64,000 nt of DNA. Origin: Cyclina sinensis. Its lineage: Eukaryota > Mollusca > Bivalvia > Venerida > Veneridae. This document shows positions 48,765 to 61,500 of this stretch, piece by piece. The stretch spans positions 42,501,241 through 42,565,240 of the forward strand of contig JAAONU010000016.1 of the NCBI GenBank assembly GCA_012932295.1, written 5' to 3'. Position numbers and translations under genes: made by a program. Under the pieces are notes generated by a model. That model saw only the letters and a program-made list of their open reading frames with translations. It was not told where the DNA came from and made no database searches. Position 1 is the stretch's first letter. The number at the start of each line of letters is the position of its first letter.

Positions 48765-49135
48765 ACCAGCTCTGCCTTGGTTTCTTTAGTTTTTCTGCTA
48801 CAGATACGGAACTAAAAGGAGAATGTTCCAGCGCTGCCTTGTTTGGGTGTTTAATCAGCCAGAAAAGGGGGATGTTGTAGGCTTGCCTTAAGTTCGTGAG
48901 TTTGTCTGCAAGAAATATTTGAACTAGAAGGACGATTTTCCATCAATGCTTTGGTTTCGTGAGTTTATCTGCGAGAGACATTTGAACTAGAAAGAGGATT
49001 TTCCATGGTTGTTTTGATTTCGTGAGTTTATCTGCGATGGACATTTGAACTAGAAGGAGGATTTTCCATGGTTGCTTTGGTTTTGTGTGTTTCTCTTCTA
49101 GATACTGTTGAACGAGAAGGCAGGAGTCTCTTCAA
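48765..49135. repeat. Tandem repeat, about 62-bp unit
   Basis: Five to six units carry 'TTCGTGAGTTTATCTGCGA', 'GACATTTGAACTAGAAGGA' and 'GATTTTCCATGGTTGCTTTG'. The 3' units are clean and the 5' units degenerate. Confidence 0.85.
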
Positions 49136-51934
49136 TTTTTATAACTTCAGTGTCACATTTACAGGTTTTAAATGTTTTAGCATCATCCACTCTCAAGCTT
49201 TACCCAGACTCAGATTTAAAATACTATTTATGATGATCACTCAGGACGCTTAATGTAGCTATGATAAGTAATCTTACGAGCCAAAGGGTATAAGTCTTAA
49301 AATGTTCATGCGCTTACCGAACCATGCATGTTATATCTCATTTATGTGAAGAACGAGTCGATAAGTGTTTTTCAGAATCTTCTTCTTTTTAGGTGAGGTT
49401 ATCATAATTTTCTTGTTTTATTACAGCAATATCAAACACTTGGAAAGCAAACTTTAATGAATGATGTTTAAATCAGAATTGGTTTGATATTTTTATTCAT
49501 TTTTACGCAGATGGTTTTTGAATAATCTACCTACTATAAAAGTGAGTATCAATCCGAACTTGTCATATGATTTCCCTAGAAGCCATATTATTTGTATAAT
49601 GCGACTTTGATCTTTTTCTGATGTAGATTGACACTGTAAAGTGACAGGGTTTGTGAATATTGCAAAAATACTTCATTCGTTGAAACTTCCTTTAGAATCT
49701 TAAAAAAATCTAATTAACTTGACACACAAGGACAAACACAATCAGACTTACTGAAACACACATTTGTTGATTGACAGCAATAACTGATTCACGGTAATCA
49801 GTTCTTGTTTCACAAGTACTCTTAATTTCAGACAAAATTACATAAATCAAGCAATAAACATTTTTATCATTGGCAGAGAAGATATAGAATGGCATTGATT
49901 GTATATAAAAGCTGTTAATAAGCTGATACTGACACCATATCTGTCAGCAATATCTTTATTTGTTTCCTTTATTTTGTTGTTTATCTGTGTTTTACCGTGA
50001 CCAGGCCCCGTGACTATAAACCTTTAGAATTCGCAAACTTCGTGCTCAAACTCATTTTCAGTGAAGAATTGTGCTCAAAGCATGATGATAAAACTGTTTA
50101 CAGTATATAGTCAGTCAAGTATGGAATTTTATGTAGCGTCAAAAGCTCAAATGATTTAGACAATAAATTCTACCACTTTTTGGACTTGGAATAGGTGCTC
50201 GGGAAATCAGACATTTATCTTTACAATAAGAAAATATATATTGAATAAGAGCATACCATATAATAGCATTAAAAAGATTAAAAAAGTCTGTAGATATAAA
50301 AACTATTAAAATGTTAATATGGCTGGCCAATATTATTAGACCCTTGTCTATAATCGGTAAATCTGTTAACAGATTCTAAAGAAAATTACTTTGCAAAATT
50401 TTCATTTTTATGAAACTTTACTTAGTGCAACATTTTATAATGTACTCAAAGATTTGATCAGCTTTGGTCAGCAAGTTTACGATGGTATTCACATCGAACC
50501 AATGCAGAAAGTGGCAAAACTGTTGTTTTATTTACAATTTATCAAATTCATGTTTTTGACAACTAGATAAAATCGACCCGTTTGATATACATGTATTACG
50601 CAACTTTTAGGGAATAATCTTACTCTGCAATGAGGATTTCTTTTGTACTTCGAACACTTAATTTGTTTCAGAAACATGCTGTTACCCACCAGAGAATATT
50701 GAACAAAGAGTTTGTAGCCTTGTACTAAGTATTTTTTATTAAGAAATAAAATTTGTCTCAATTTTCCACTGCATGTAATCTATTTAGTGTCCAAATTTCC
50801 AGCTGCCTGCCAGAGAAGTTCTCCTTTCTCCTTTACCAATATATGTACTCTGTTGGTAGAATAAAAAATAAACTCGTTTGCATTTCTAGTATCTAATTCA
50901 AAACATCTTTTTATCCGCCCTATATTGTTAACAAGTGTATATCTAACATAAAACAAATTATAGAAAATCGACTTGAATTCGGTCCAAAATTAGGAATTTG
51001 CTGTCATTCAGAAACTGAAGTCTCAGTTTTAATTCGCTTTTACATGTAGCTGATCTGCTGAAAGTTACGATAATGATGAATAATTTATCAAAATGTTTAT
51101 CTATAATCTTGTGAGTGCTTTCTGTTTAAATCTACTTCAGTGTTTATAATAAACGTGGATACATGTTTCTGCTTTATCAATTCGACAGGAATGTATGATT
51201 AATTATATATAGTTTCTTCCTGCTAATGAATCTTTAATTACTGTTTGCACTGCATTGTTTAATAATGAAAATGTTAGAATTACTCATAGCTTTTGGAGCA
51301 ATCTACTGATGGCAAACTATAGAAAATTAATTATAAGTTCGAATAAGGAACAGGTAGATTTAAGTTTAAGTCGTTGAAAAAAACGGAATCCTTGAAAATT
51401 TAGTAATGTAAACAAAACAATAACTTAGTTTTGGCATTACTAGAAGTAATGGATACTTTGTCACTATTCTTGGTCATTTTTTGTCAATCAGCTTTATATA
51501 AAAGGCCCAATGATCAGTTGGCAGGACTGTTCCACAGGACTTTACTTAAGCTTTTGGAACATAATGAATATTGATTTTTTTCCTGCCGACAAGTTAGTCC
51601 GATAGAACAATAGGGCTTTAAAATACTACAACAATATGAAGCTCTTAGAATAATCAAGCAATACATTATCTATGCAGTAAAACTAACAATCATCAAATGA
51701 TTTGCTGGCAAGACCTTCTTGTAAGACAAAAAGCAAAGCGTTAGAGTAAATATGAAAATGATATTGTCAAGTTGGCCTAACACTAAAACTTGATATACCC
51801 AAGTATTTTAAACTTCACTCGATGTGAATATTCTGCTTGTAGAATAACCCAGCAGACATAGATTATAGCATTACAAACAATGATAATTTTATTTCGATTG
51901 CAGGTAATTATACTATAATGGATATAGCTATAAT
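49136..51934. other. AT-rich intergenic DNA, no gene seen
   Basis: Short frames on the minus strand (49710-49895, 50139-50330, 50528-50761) are AT-rich and without recognisable features. No repeat family stands out. Confidence 0.45.
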
Positions 51935-53350
51935 GGATTCGCTTTGACGCGTCCGTCGGTCGGTCCGTCCGTCCGTCCGTCCGTCTCCATTATCGTGTCC
52001 GCTCTATAAATCCTATACCAATTGAAGGATTTTCTTCAAACTTTGCTGAAGTGTTCACCTCAACAAGGAGATGTGCAAAACCCATGATGCCCATGTCAGC
52101 TCAAGGTCAAGGTCACAATTGAAGGTCAAATATCAAACAATCAAATATTAGACATTATGTAGTGTCCGCTCTGTAAGTCCTACACTAATTGAAAGATTTT
52201 CTTTTATCTTGGCTCAAATGTTCACCTCAACAAGGGAATGTGCAGAACCCATGTTACCCTTTTGCCAGCTTAAGGTCAAGGTCACACTTGATGGTCAAAA
52301 ATTGACTTAGAAAATATCCTTAAATTTTAACATGTATTTGAATATTTCTGAAATCAGAAAACGTATTTACTTGAAACTTAAAATGTATATGAAGTGTCAC
52401 AATTAGGATATGCAGGTCAAGTTTCATTACTCTGTATTGCATTTTGACAAAGTTATGCCCCTTTTTAAGTCTTCAAATTTACATACAATCAAATATTAGA
52501 CAATATGTCGTGTCCGCTCTTTAAATTCTATACTAATGGAAGAATTTTCTTCAAACTTTACTTAAATGTTCAACTCAACAAGGTTATTTGTAGAACCCAT
52601 GTTACCTTTGTGCCGGATTAAGGTCAAGGTCACTCTTGAAGGTCAAAATTGACTTAGAAAATGTTCTTAAATTTTAACATGTACTTGAATATTTCTGAAA
52701 CTAGCACAGATATTTGCTTGAAACTTAGAAGATATATGAGGTATCACAAGTAAGATATGCAGGTCAAGTTTCATAACTCTGTATTGCATTTTGACAAAGT
52801 TATGCCCCTTTTTAAGTCTTTTAATTTACTTACAATCAATACTAGACAATATGTCGTGTCCGCTCTATAAATTCTATACTAATGGAAGAATTTTCTTCAA
52901 ACTTGACTCAAATGTTCACCCCAACTGGGCAATGTGCAGAACCCATCTTACCCTTGTGCCAGCTTAAGGTCAAGGCCACACTTGAAGGTCAAAAATTGAC
53001 TTAGAAAATGTTCTGAAATTTTAATAAGTACTTGAATATTTCTAAAACTAGAACAGATAATCATTTGAAACTTCAAATATATACAAAGTGTCGCAAGTAA
53101 GATATGCAGGTCAAGTTTCATAACTAAAAAAATTGGGGGGAGATAACTTTGTATAATTGTATTTTGACAAAGTTAAGTCCATTTTTATGTCTTTAAATTT
53201 ATTTACTGTAATGTTTCTTAAACCAGAACAGATATTTACTTGAAACTTAAAATTTATATGAATGGTTACAAGCAAGCTCAGATGACGAAAATTCTACAAT
53301 TCCATTGAATTATGACACAAGTTATGCCCCTTTTAGGCTTAGAAAATGTT
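51935..53350. repeat. Dispersed satellite, about 345-bp monomer
   Basis: Starts with 'GCGTCCGTCGGTCGGTCCG' and a (TCCG)n run. Monomers then begin 'CGTGTCCGCTCTATAAAT' at about 52000, 52167, 52513 and 52857 (the first is short). Each carries 'TTTTCTTCAAACTTT', 'AAGGTCAAGGTCACACTTG', 'AGATATGCAGGTCAAGTTTC' and 'CAAAGTTATGCCCCTTTTTA'. The array decays after about 53150. Confidence 0.85.
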
Positions 53351-53714
53351 CTGATATAACCATTAATACTTAAATGTTTCTGAAACTAGAAGAGATATTC
53401 ACGAAAATGAAAGGTTATTTGTAACTGTTTCGAACATGATTTGACAATATATATTTATACTATTACCTGTACAATTTGTTTTTTTTTCACCAGAGATAAT
53501 TTCTTTTGATGTATATGTATTTGTGCCACTAAAGTTATTCCCTTAACCACCTTTCCATGTCGTCTTCTGTCAAGGACATTGGTGGGGGTATGAATCGCAT
53601 TCAGCGATAGTTGTAGTTTCAACTGCACACAAGCTAAATATTATAATTTTACTAAATAAATGAGCGTAGCTAACCAAGCAGTCTACCAAGACTATAGCCA
53701 AGCTTAGACCTAAA

Positions 53715-55563
53715 AGTAAATAACCTGCTTACTTTTTTCATGAGATTAGCTAAGCATAATAAAATATAAAAGGTTCAAAAGCATAAAGACATTTTGTTAA
53801 TATGACACACCGGTGAAAATCGTATCACGAATTACCTTTAACATTTTCCAGTATGCCAGCATAATACAATTCTTCAATTTTCAAAAACAATTTCTAAGTT
53901 ACTTATGATAAGTCTGTGTTCTGATGGCGTATCATGCTGGAACATACAGATGTCAGCATTGTGTTAATACTTAGCACATGTTTTACCAAATTGTCCTGCT
54001 TGTCCTGCTGGCCAAAAAATAAGAGTTCCATATTCTTTATGCTCAGAGAGTATAGTCCTATATTCTTCTGTCAGTAGAACGTTAGAACGCTTTTGTTCTG
54101 CCTTTGTCTGCTGTTAAGTACGGGAACAAGGCTTTATTGAAATCAGGGAAAGTTCAAATTGAGATGAGCGATACACAATGCCTAAAGATTTTCGTCAGAT
54201 TACGTTTTAGGTTAATTTTTGTTTACCACGCCATTGTTTCATTGGATTGGATTTAAATTAACTGATTTCTTGTTCTTAAGTATATCAAAATACTTACTTA
54301 CCATGAAGAACAAATTAGTTGGACTTTGTTTTTCAACATTTCATTTTCTTTATATTTATATCGATAAAAAAACTACTAATCTACTGTAGAAAATTAGCGG
54401 GGGGGGGGGGGGGGGGGGGGGGGGGGTGGGGGGTGGAATTCACGCTGTTTGTATGAATTTAAAGTAATCTGGAAATCTGGAAAAAATACACATTTTCTGA
54501 AAACATAAAGGTTCTGACGTTTTGATGACTTTATTTTTATGCTTTGAAATGTTCAATAGCTGTCGGATTTTATATTAAACTAAAAGAACATACAGTGTTT
54601 GCTTCTTCCTTAGTGCTGTTTTATGTTATGCCGTTGAGGAAATAAGGTGTATTGTTTATTTAAAAGTTACTTTGTGACGACACCGTATGTTCACTGTTTC
54701 TCCTATATGTCAAATATTGCGTAATTTAATATTAAACACCAATATCACCAAAAACTCAATTCCTGAAATAAGCGGTCAGTTAATTTTATTTTCATGTAAC
54801 AGTCGTATTGTGTACTGAGTATTGTCTTAATTAAATTTATAAAGCGTTAGTACACTATTATTTCCAAATGTAGGGATGTAACTTAGGCTTTAGAGCTGCC
54901 TGTGTGTGTGTGTGTGTTTTTTCCAAGTGGAAATGATACATATCTAATCAAAGCAAATTTTTATGACAATTTAAATGATTGTTGCTGACAGTATTGAAAT
55001 ATGGCTTCAATGTTACAATGTTCAGTCAAGACGTTTATGATGTGCTGCATTTTACTGGACTTCTCGGTATTCTTACAAATATTTCCTTTTAGGTGCGTCC
55101 GTTAGAAAAATACATGCCTCTTTTGTTATTATAACAAACACACTTGTCGAATGAGAATGCTGAAAAGTGTATCGAAAATGTTTAAAAAGGTAGTTTTCTT
55201 TGACTAGTTTCTATTTAACAGAGCTCTGTTCTGAAATATTATTTGTATGAAGAAATCTGAGGTTTCGATCTTATAATGCGTTAGTATGATTGTTTGAACT
55301 GTTGGTTTGAAATTGGTTTAAATATTTATTCAGGAAATCACCTCATCTGGTAGGAACACTGGACAGATTTCCTAATTCCTGGAATCAGAACAGGTACACA
55401 TGAAAAATAATCGTTTTAGTGTTATGACAAAATCAGTACTGAAAACACTGGAAAGACAAGGCTTTCTTAGGTTTTTTAAACATAAGGGACTCAAGGGACT
55501 GTTTTCATTTGCAAGAATGAGCGTTCTTATTGATAGAATATGCTATGGACATCTGTGTTAATA
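53715..55563. repeat. 1.85-kb tandem duplication, first copy
   Basis: Nearly identical to 55564-57364, from 'AAGTAAATAACCTGCTTACT' to 'GCTATGGACATCTGTGTT'. Differences are a few substitutions plus length changes in a poly-G tract and a (TG)n run (54899-54917). No gene is apparent: a frame open in the second copy (55763-55975) is interrupted by TAA here. Confidence 0.9.
54399..54426. repeat. Poly-G tract (G28)
   Basis: 28 consecutive G residues, then T, six G residues, T. Capable of forming a G-quadruplex on the plus strand. The equivalent tract in the second copy is shorter. Confidence 0.95.
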
Positions 55564-57364
55564 AAGTAAATAACCTGCTTACTAATCACTTTTTTCAGGA
55601 TATTAGCTAAGCATAATAAAAATATAAAAGGTTCAAAAGCATAAAGACATTTTGTTAATATGACACACCGGTGAAAATGGTATCACGAATTAGCTTTAAC
55701 ATATTCCAGTATGCCAGCATATTACAATTCTCCAATTTTCAAAAACAATTTCTAAGTTACTTATGATAAGTCTGTGTTCTGATGGCGTATCATGCTGGAA
55801 CATACAGATGTCAGCATTGTGCTTATACTTAGCACATGTTTTACCAAATTGTCCTGCTTGTCCTGCTGGCCAAAAAATAAGAGTTCCATATTCTTTATGC
55901 TCAGAGAGTATATTCCTATATTCTTCTGTCAGTAGAACGTTAGAACGCTTTTGTTCTGCCTTTGTCTGCTGTTAAGTACGGGAACAAGGCTTTATTGAAA
56001 TCAGGGAAAGTTCAAATTGAGATGAGCGATACACAATGCCTAAAGATTTTCGTCAGATTACGTTTTAGGTTAATTTTTGTTTACCACGCCATTGTTTCAT
56101 TGGATTGGATTTAAATTAACTGATTTCTTGATTTTAAGTATATCAAAATACTTACTTATCATGAAGAACAAATTAGTTGGACTTTGTTTTTCAACATTTC
56201 ATTTTCTTTATTTTTATATCGAGGGGGGGGGGGGGGGGGGGGTGGAATTCACGCTGTTTGTATGAATTTAAAGTAATCTGGAAATCTGGAAAAAATACAC
56301 ATTTTCTGAAAACATAAAGGTTCTGACGTTTTGATGACTTTATTTTTATGCTTTGAAATGTTCAATAGCTGTCGGATTTTATATTAAACTAAAAGAACAT
56401 ACAGTGTTTGTTTCTTCCTTAGTGCTGTTTTATGTTATGCCGTTGAGGAAATGAGGTGCATTGTTTATTTAAAAGTTACTTTGTGACGACACCGTATGTT
56501 CACTGTTTCTCCTATATGTCAAATATTGCGTAACTTAATATTAAACACCAATATCACCAAAAACTCAATTCCTGAAATAAGCGGTCAGTTAATTTAATTT
56601 CATGTAACAGTCGTATTGTGTACTGAGTATTGTCTTTATTAAATTTATAAAGCGTTAGTACACTATTATTTCCAAATGTAGGGATGTAACTTAGGCTTTA
56701 GAGCTGCCTGTGTGTGTGTCTATTTTTCCAAGTGGAAATGATACATATCTAATCAAAGCAAATTTTTATGACAATTTAAATGATTGTTGCTGACAGTATT
56801 GAAATATGGCTTCAATGTTACAATGTTCAGTCAAGACGTTTATGATGTGCTGCATTTTACTGGACTTCTCGGTATTCTTACAAATATTTCCTTTTAGGTG
56901 CGTCCGTTAGAAAAATACATGCCTCTTTTGTTATTATAACAAACACACTTGTCGAATGAGAATGCTGAAAAGTGTATCGAAAATGTTTAAAAAGGTAGTT
57001 TTCTTTGACTAGTTTCTATTTAACAGAGCTCTGTTCTGAAATATTATTTGTATGAAGAAATCTGAGGTTTCGATCTTATAATGCGTTAGTATGATTGTTT
57101 GAACTGTTGGTTTGAAATTGGTTTAAATATTTATTCAGGAAATCACCTCATCTGGTAGGAACATTGGACAGATTTCCTAATTCCTGGAATCAGAACAGGT
57201 ACACATGAAAAATAATCGTTTTAGTGTTATGACAAAATCAGTACTGAAAACACTGGAAAGACAAGGCTTTCTTAGGTTTTTTAAACATAAGGGACTCAAG
57301 GGACTGTTTTCATTTGCAAGAATGAGCGTTCTTATTGATAGAATATGCTATGGACATCTGTGTT
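55564..57364. repeat. 1.8-kb tandem duplication, second copy
   Basis: Head-to-tail neighbour of 53715-55563 with very high identity, suggesting a recent duplication or an assembly-level haplotype join. It shares a diverged third relative at 63165-63895. The frames at 55763-55975 and 56077-56265 are not conserved and are not called. Confidence 0.9.
56223..56242. repeat. Poly-G tract (G20)
   Basis: 20 consecutive G residues at the equivalent place of the second duplication copy. About 40 bp of the first copy's sequence just before the tract is missing here. Confidence 0.95.
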
Positions 57365-57711
57365 CTGTCATGTGATACATGTTTCCGCAGTAATGACATT
57401 TCTGTGAGCATGATCTTGTTATATGCTCTCAGTATAATTTGAAACTTTCAATAAAAAATAATGTTCCCAATGCATTTTATGACCGTCATTAGGAGTGTTT
57501 GTTGGGTACGTCTTCCTAAGAGTCATATAAAACATTTAAGTTTTCATGCACGCACAATAGTTGAGCATTTTCAAATTCGTGATATTTATATAACTTATAC
57601 TTAATATGGACCATTTTTCCTGTAATGTCAAGGAATTGTTCTTTTCTCTTTCTCTTTCCTTTTTCTTTTTTTCTGGTATTAGTACGTTCTTGCATTTTTT
57701 TTTCAAATCCT

Positions 57712-58200
57712 TTTTTATGCCCCCGAAGGAAGGCGTATAGATTTTTAACTGTCCGTCCGCCAGCCAGTCAGACCGTCCGTCCGAAAACTTTAACATTGGC
57801 GATAACTTCCTTATTAGTAAGTGGATTTATTTAATACTTGGACACAACACCTCTTTGGACAAGACCTTCCTACTGACCTTATTTATTTGACATTGACCCC
57901 CTGAATGACCTTCACCTTGAAGATCCAATCGTCCAAACTCTTAAACATTCGCCATAATTTCCTTACTAGTAAGTGGATTTACTTCATACTTGGACACAAC
58001 AAATCGTTGGACAAGACCTTCGCACTGACTTATTTTTATTTGACATTGACTCCTGAATATCCAGTTGTCCAAAAACTAACATTTGGCCAAAACTTCCATA
58101 TTAGTAAGTGGATATACTTCATACTTAAACACAACACCCCTTTGGACAAGACCTTTTCATTGACCTATATTTATTTGACCTTGACCCCTGAATGACTGGT
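57712..58200. repeat. Dispersed repeat with TATGCCCCCGAAGG start
   Basis: Begins 'TTTATGCCCCCGAAGGAAGG' and 'CTGTCCGTCCGCCAGCCAG', then 'CCGTCCGTCCG'. Three monomers of about 140 bp follow with 'TTCCTTATTAGTAAGTGGAT', 'TTGGACACAACACC' and 'TTTGGACAAGACCTT'. The open frames across it on both strands (57536-57834, 57905-58195) are artefacts. Confidence 0.85.
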
Positions 58201-58390
58201 TGTCAGCTCAAAGCTCAAAGCACCGCTTTCAGGGCATTGTAATCTTACAGTGACAGTTCTTGTTATTTTATTTTGATGGGTGGGAACTTGCATGCTCGTT
58301 TCCGATAATAAAACAGATGAGCGTTGGTGCCGTTCCGCGGTGCTCGTGATTTTACTTACAACTTGTATTCAAACCCATTACATTACTAAA

Positions 58391-58573
58391 ATGATTATCT
58401 TTTCAGTATTCATCGTGTTCATATTTGGCCTAAATGTAATAATGCATCAAAGCATTGCCTTAAAACTTACATATATACACCATGAAAAAGATAACGCTAA
58501 TATTTGTCAAGTGAAAGCTCATGTTGCGGGGCATCCGTGTCCTATTGACTATGGAGACATGTCTAGTTTATAG
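58391..58573 (+). CDS. Possible small secreted peptide, 60 codons (unverified)
   Basis: I do not recognise this. From an ATG with A at -3, the frame gives 60 residues. It has a hydrophobic N-terminus (MIIFSVFIVFIFGLNVIM, about 1-18) that looks like a signal peptide, followed by a short polar stretch with two cysteines (IC and PC, about residues 40 and 51) and an acidic end. The same frame is open further upstream to 58280. The stop overlaps a GTAATG that could be a splice donor, so it might instead be part of a longer spliced gene. No homologous copy is present in the window to test conservation. A chance frame is more likely than not. Confidence 0.2.
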   Translation: MIIFSVFIVFIFGLNVIMHQSIALKLTYIHHEKDNANICQVKAHVAGHPCPIDYGDMSSL

Positions 58574-58599
58574 TAATGTTAGCGACAGCCTCTGACATG

Positions 58600-61500
58600 T
58601 ACGTGACTTAATTTACGTTTGCGGGTTAAACTAACTAAACCGGTATAGATCAAATGTTGGCACATTTTTACGATCGACGATGTCAAAATGCAGTCGAAGA
58701 TAGTAAATACCACCAGTCTTAGCATAATACATGTTGACGGTTCTGTTTCTAAAGGCACCATCGTTTAAATTTCAAGACTGATACATCATTGATTTATATA
58801 AATGTTCTTAAATGTTACTGTAATAAATGTTTCTACCATTCATCTATGCTGGTTATATAAGTTCTTCTTCTGTTTCCATACCTTCGTATACTAGAACTCT
58901 GTGCCCATCTTGTTTCTTAAACAGTATGTTAGAACATTTACTGAAAGAAAATTTCGATAAAATGTTTATTCGTTAAAATGTAAATAATTGTTGCAAATTA
59001 ATACTCATTTACCTTTTTTAAGTCCGCCTACACAAATTATCGAAAGAATAAACAGTGCAAGTGTTTGATGGACAATTCGTTCTACTACATTATAATTGTA
59101 TCTGAACATTGTAATTAACTAATTATTCTGTGTTCTTCTGCGAATGTTTAATCTCCATCCAAAACATGTCTTTTTGTAAATTAACCAGATTTTGTCTGGG
59201 AAATAGAACTTGTATTTCAAGGTGATTTTGATGTGCTGATAGTTCAACCTTTCTAGACTTAGTCTGTATTATTGGGAATTTATTTGTATTTGCAAACGAC
59301 GGCTTGATACGGCAAGTTTGAAACGTTTTAGCTAAACATTTTTGTTACCTGCTTCTATTAAAAAAGTGTCACTATAATTATGTTATTCTACAATTTCCTT
59401 ACAATAATATGGTAAAACTGATGGTTGATGACAATTAGTTATATATTTTCGTAAGGTCGTATTAGTTGTGAATACTATAAATAAGAAAAAAGCAAAACAA
59501 ATGTTAGTTTTGGGTTTCAAATTATTTAGATACTGATGTAAAGTAAAGGATTCTACAGGGACATAATAGATTAATACTTATATTATTTTTTTATGTAACT
59601 TCGATATTATTTTTAATTTTTTCCCCGTAAGGTCTGAACTGTCTAAAGGCTTTGGCTTTCTATACCCTATGAGTGTAAATTGAGATATAACTACATGTAT
59701 AAGTAATATTTTAATAAACAAAACTAACTGTTAAACATCTAATACTACAAATGAAACTATTAAACCTAACCTTAACCCCATATTACAAAAAATGACAGTA
59801 ACTTAAAGCTGTTATATTGGAAGTTGACGGTATACAAGGACAAATAGTTTTTCTCTTTCGCATTATTCGACTCATTATAATAATCCATTTTTTTCAAAGG
59901 ACCAACTACACAGCTATTATAAATGCCCATACTAACACGATTGCTTAGTAGTTTCAGTGATATAGATGGGAAGAACTCGACAGATACAATATTTTCCAGT
60001 CTACAGGCACTGTCGATTCTCTGTCAGTCGGTAAGACTTCTGTATTTCTGGAAATAATTGCAGTAAACTCGGTCTTGTCTACTTATAATTCTAGATATGC
60101 AGGACATTTACTGTCATGTTTAGAATGAAAAATTAATTGAAATGTTATTTGAAAAACAAATTCTATCAAAACTACAGGATGTGAAGAAAGTGCGTATTTA
60201 TTTTCTTTAATGTATAATTTCTACAAAAAACACATGCTGTCAGTCTGTTTTATGCACATGATAATAGAAAAAAATCAGTTCTTAACAAAATTAATCATTA
60301 GAGAGGAACGAATCTAATTGAATGACGTCTACAATGAATATTTGATCGTAAGAACACTCAGTATGTTTCAAAAGATCCCTTTAACTGTCTATATACGACT
60401 GTTAGTTATATTAGCTAGCTCTTTTCGTTTAAATCAGTCGATTTCCGACTTTTTTTATAATCAGTGTTAACCTGTGCGTTGTATTAAAAATATCTTGACA
60501 CTAAAATCCATTCTTTTTCTTTTTCTACTTACAGGTTTTTTTTATTTACACGTTTTATACATCATTTACAGTCATAAAACAAACTGTACTGATTGTAGTA
60601 AAACTTAAACGGTCAAAATGAATTGATTGTGGTAAAATTTAATATGTTTATGAACATATCTCCTCTTTACGACATAAACACATAACACATCATTTAGCAA
60701 ATTTAATTTGTTACACATAACCTTTACTTGTGTATAACTGATGACGTGGAAAAATATTTAGAATGTTGTCACTAAAATACAAATGGATTTTTATAATGGT
60801 AATCTTTATCAGGTAAGATTTTATTTTATTTATTTTGTAGGGAATGTTTTAGTTTTCAATTTATTTGAGTAGATAGGAGCGAAGGCTACTTACATGACTT
60901 AGGTCATCATATTCAATGTCTTTCATAAACATGTAAGAAGGTCAATATTTTCAATGTCTTTCACAAATATAAGAAGACTTACTGATGCCTGTTAACATGA
61001 TTCTCGTATTAGAATAGATTGATAAGTAACACATTCTAAATTCTTTTCACGGGCAGTTTAATGTAATTAAGAACATACAAAATAAAACGTGAAAAAATCG
61101 TATTCACCTGAAGAGGTCACATATATCATATCCATTTAATAAGAAAGCGACAACGATGAATATTATCATATATTTCAATAAGTGTAGAATTTGCTAGCCA
61201 CAATGTGACATATAATTATGGAAAAATATAGCAGAACGTGTTAGTAAAATAAAATTTAATTTAATTGATTGATTTTAGTGGTTTTATTGCTGAATATAGA
61301 CATAAATAACAATGATTGAAATGTTAAAATGATTGCCCGAAACTTCGGAAGCTCAACAAAGTTATAACATTTGACTTGTATGTAACTGTACTTAAGGATG
61401 AAAATTTACTCTGTTAAAACATCTGTAGTTTTCAATTATCTGTATAATTTCCATATATTAGTAGCATTGTTTTATTTTCATACCACTGTGAATTTCCCAA

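Noticed and set aside
55763..55975. 70-codon cysteine-containing frame in the second 1.8-kb duplicate
   Set aside because: The almost identical first copy has an in-frame TAA at the matching place, so there is no sign of coding constraint.
59763..59780. Telomere-like 'CCTAACCTTAACCCC'
   Set aside because: Only about two diverged units in AT-rich DNA; not an array.
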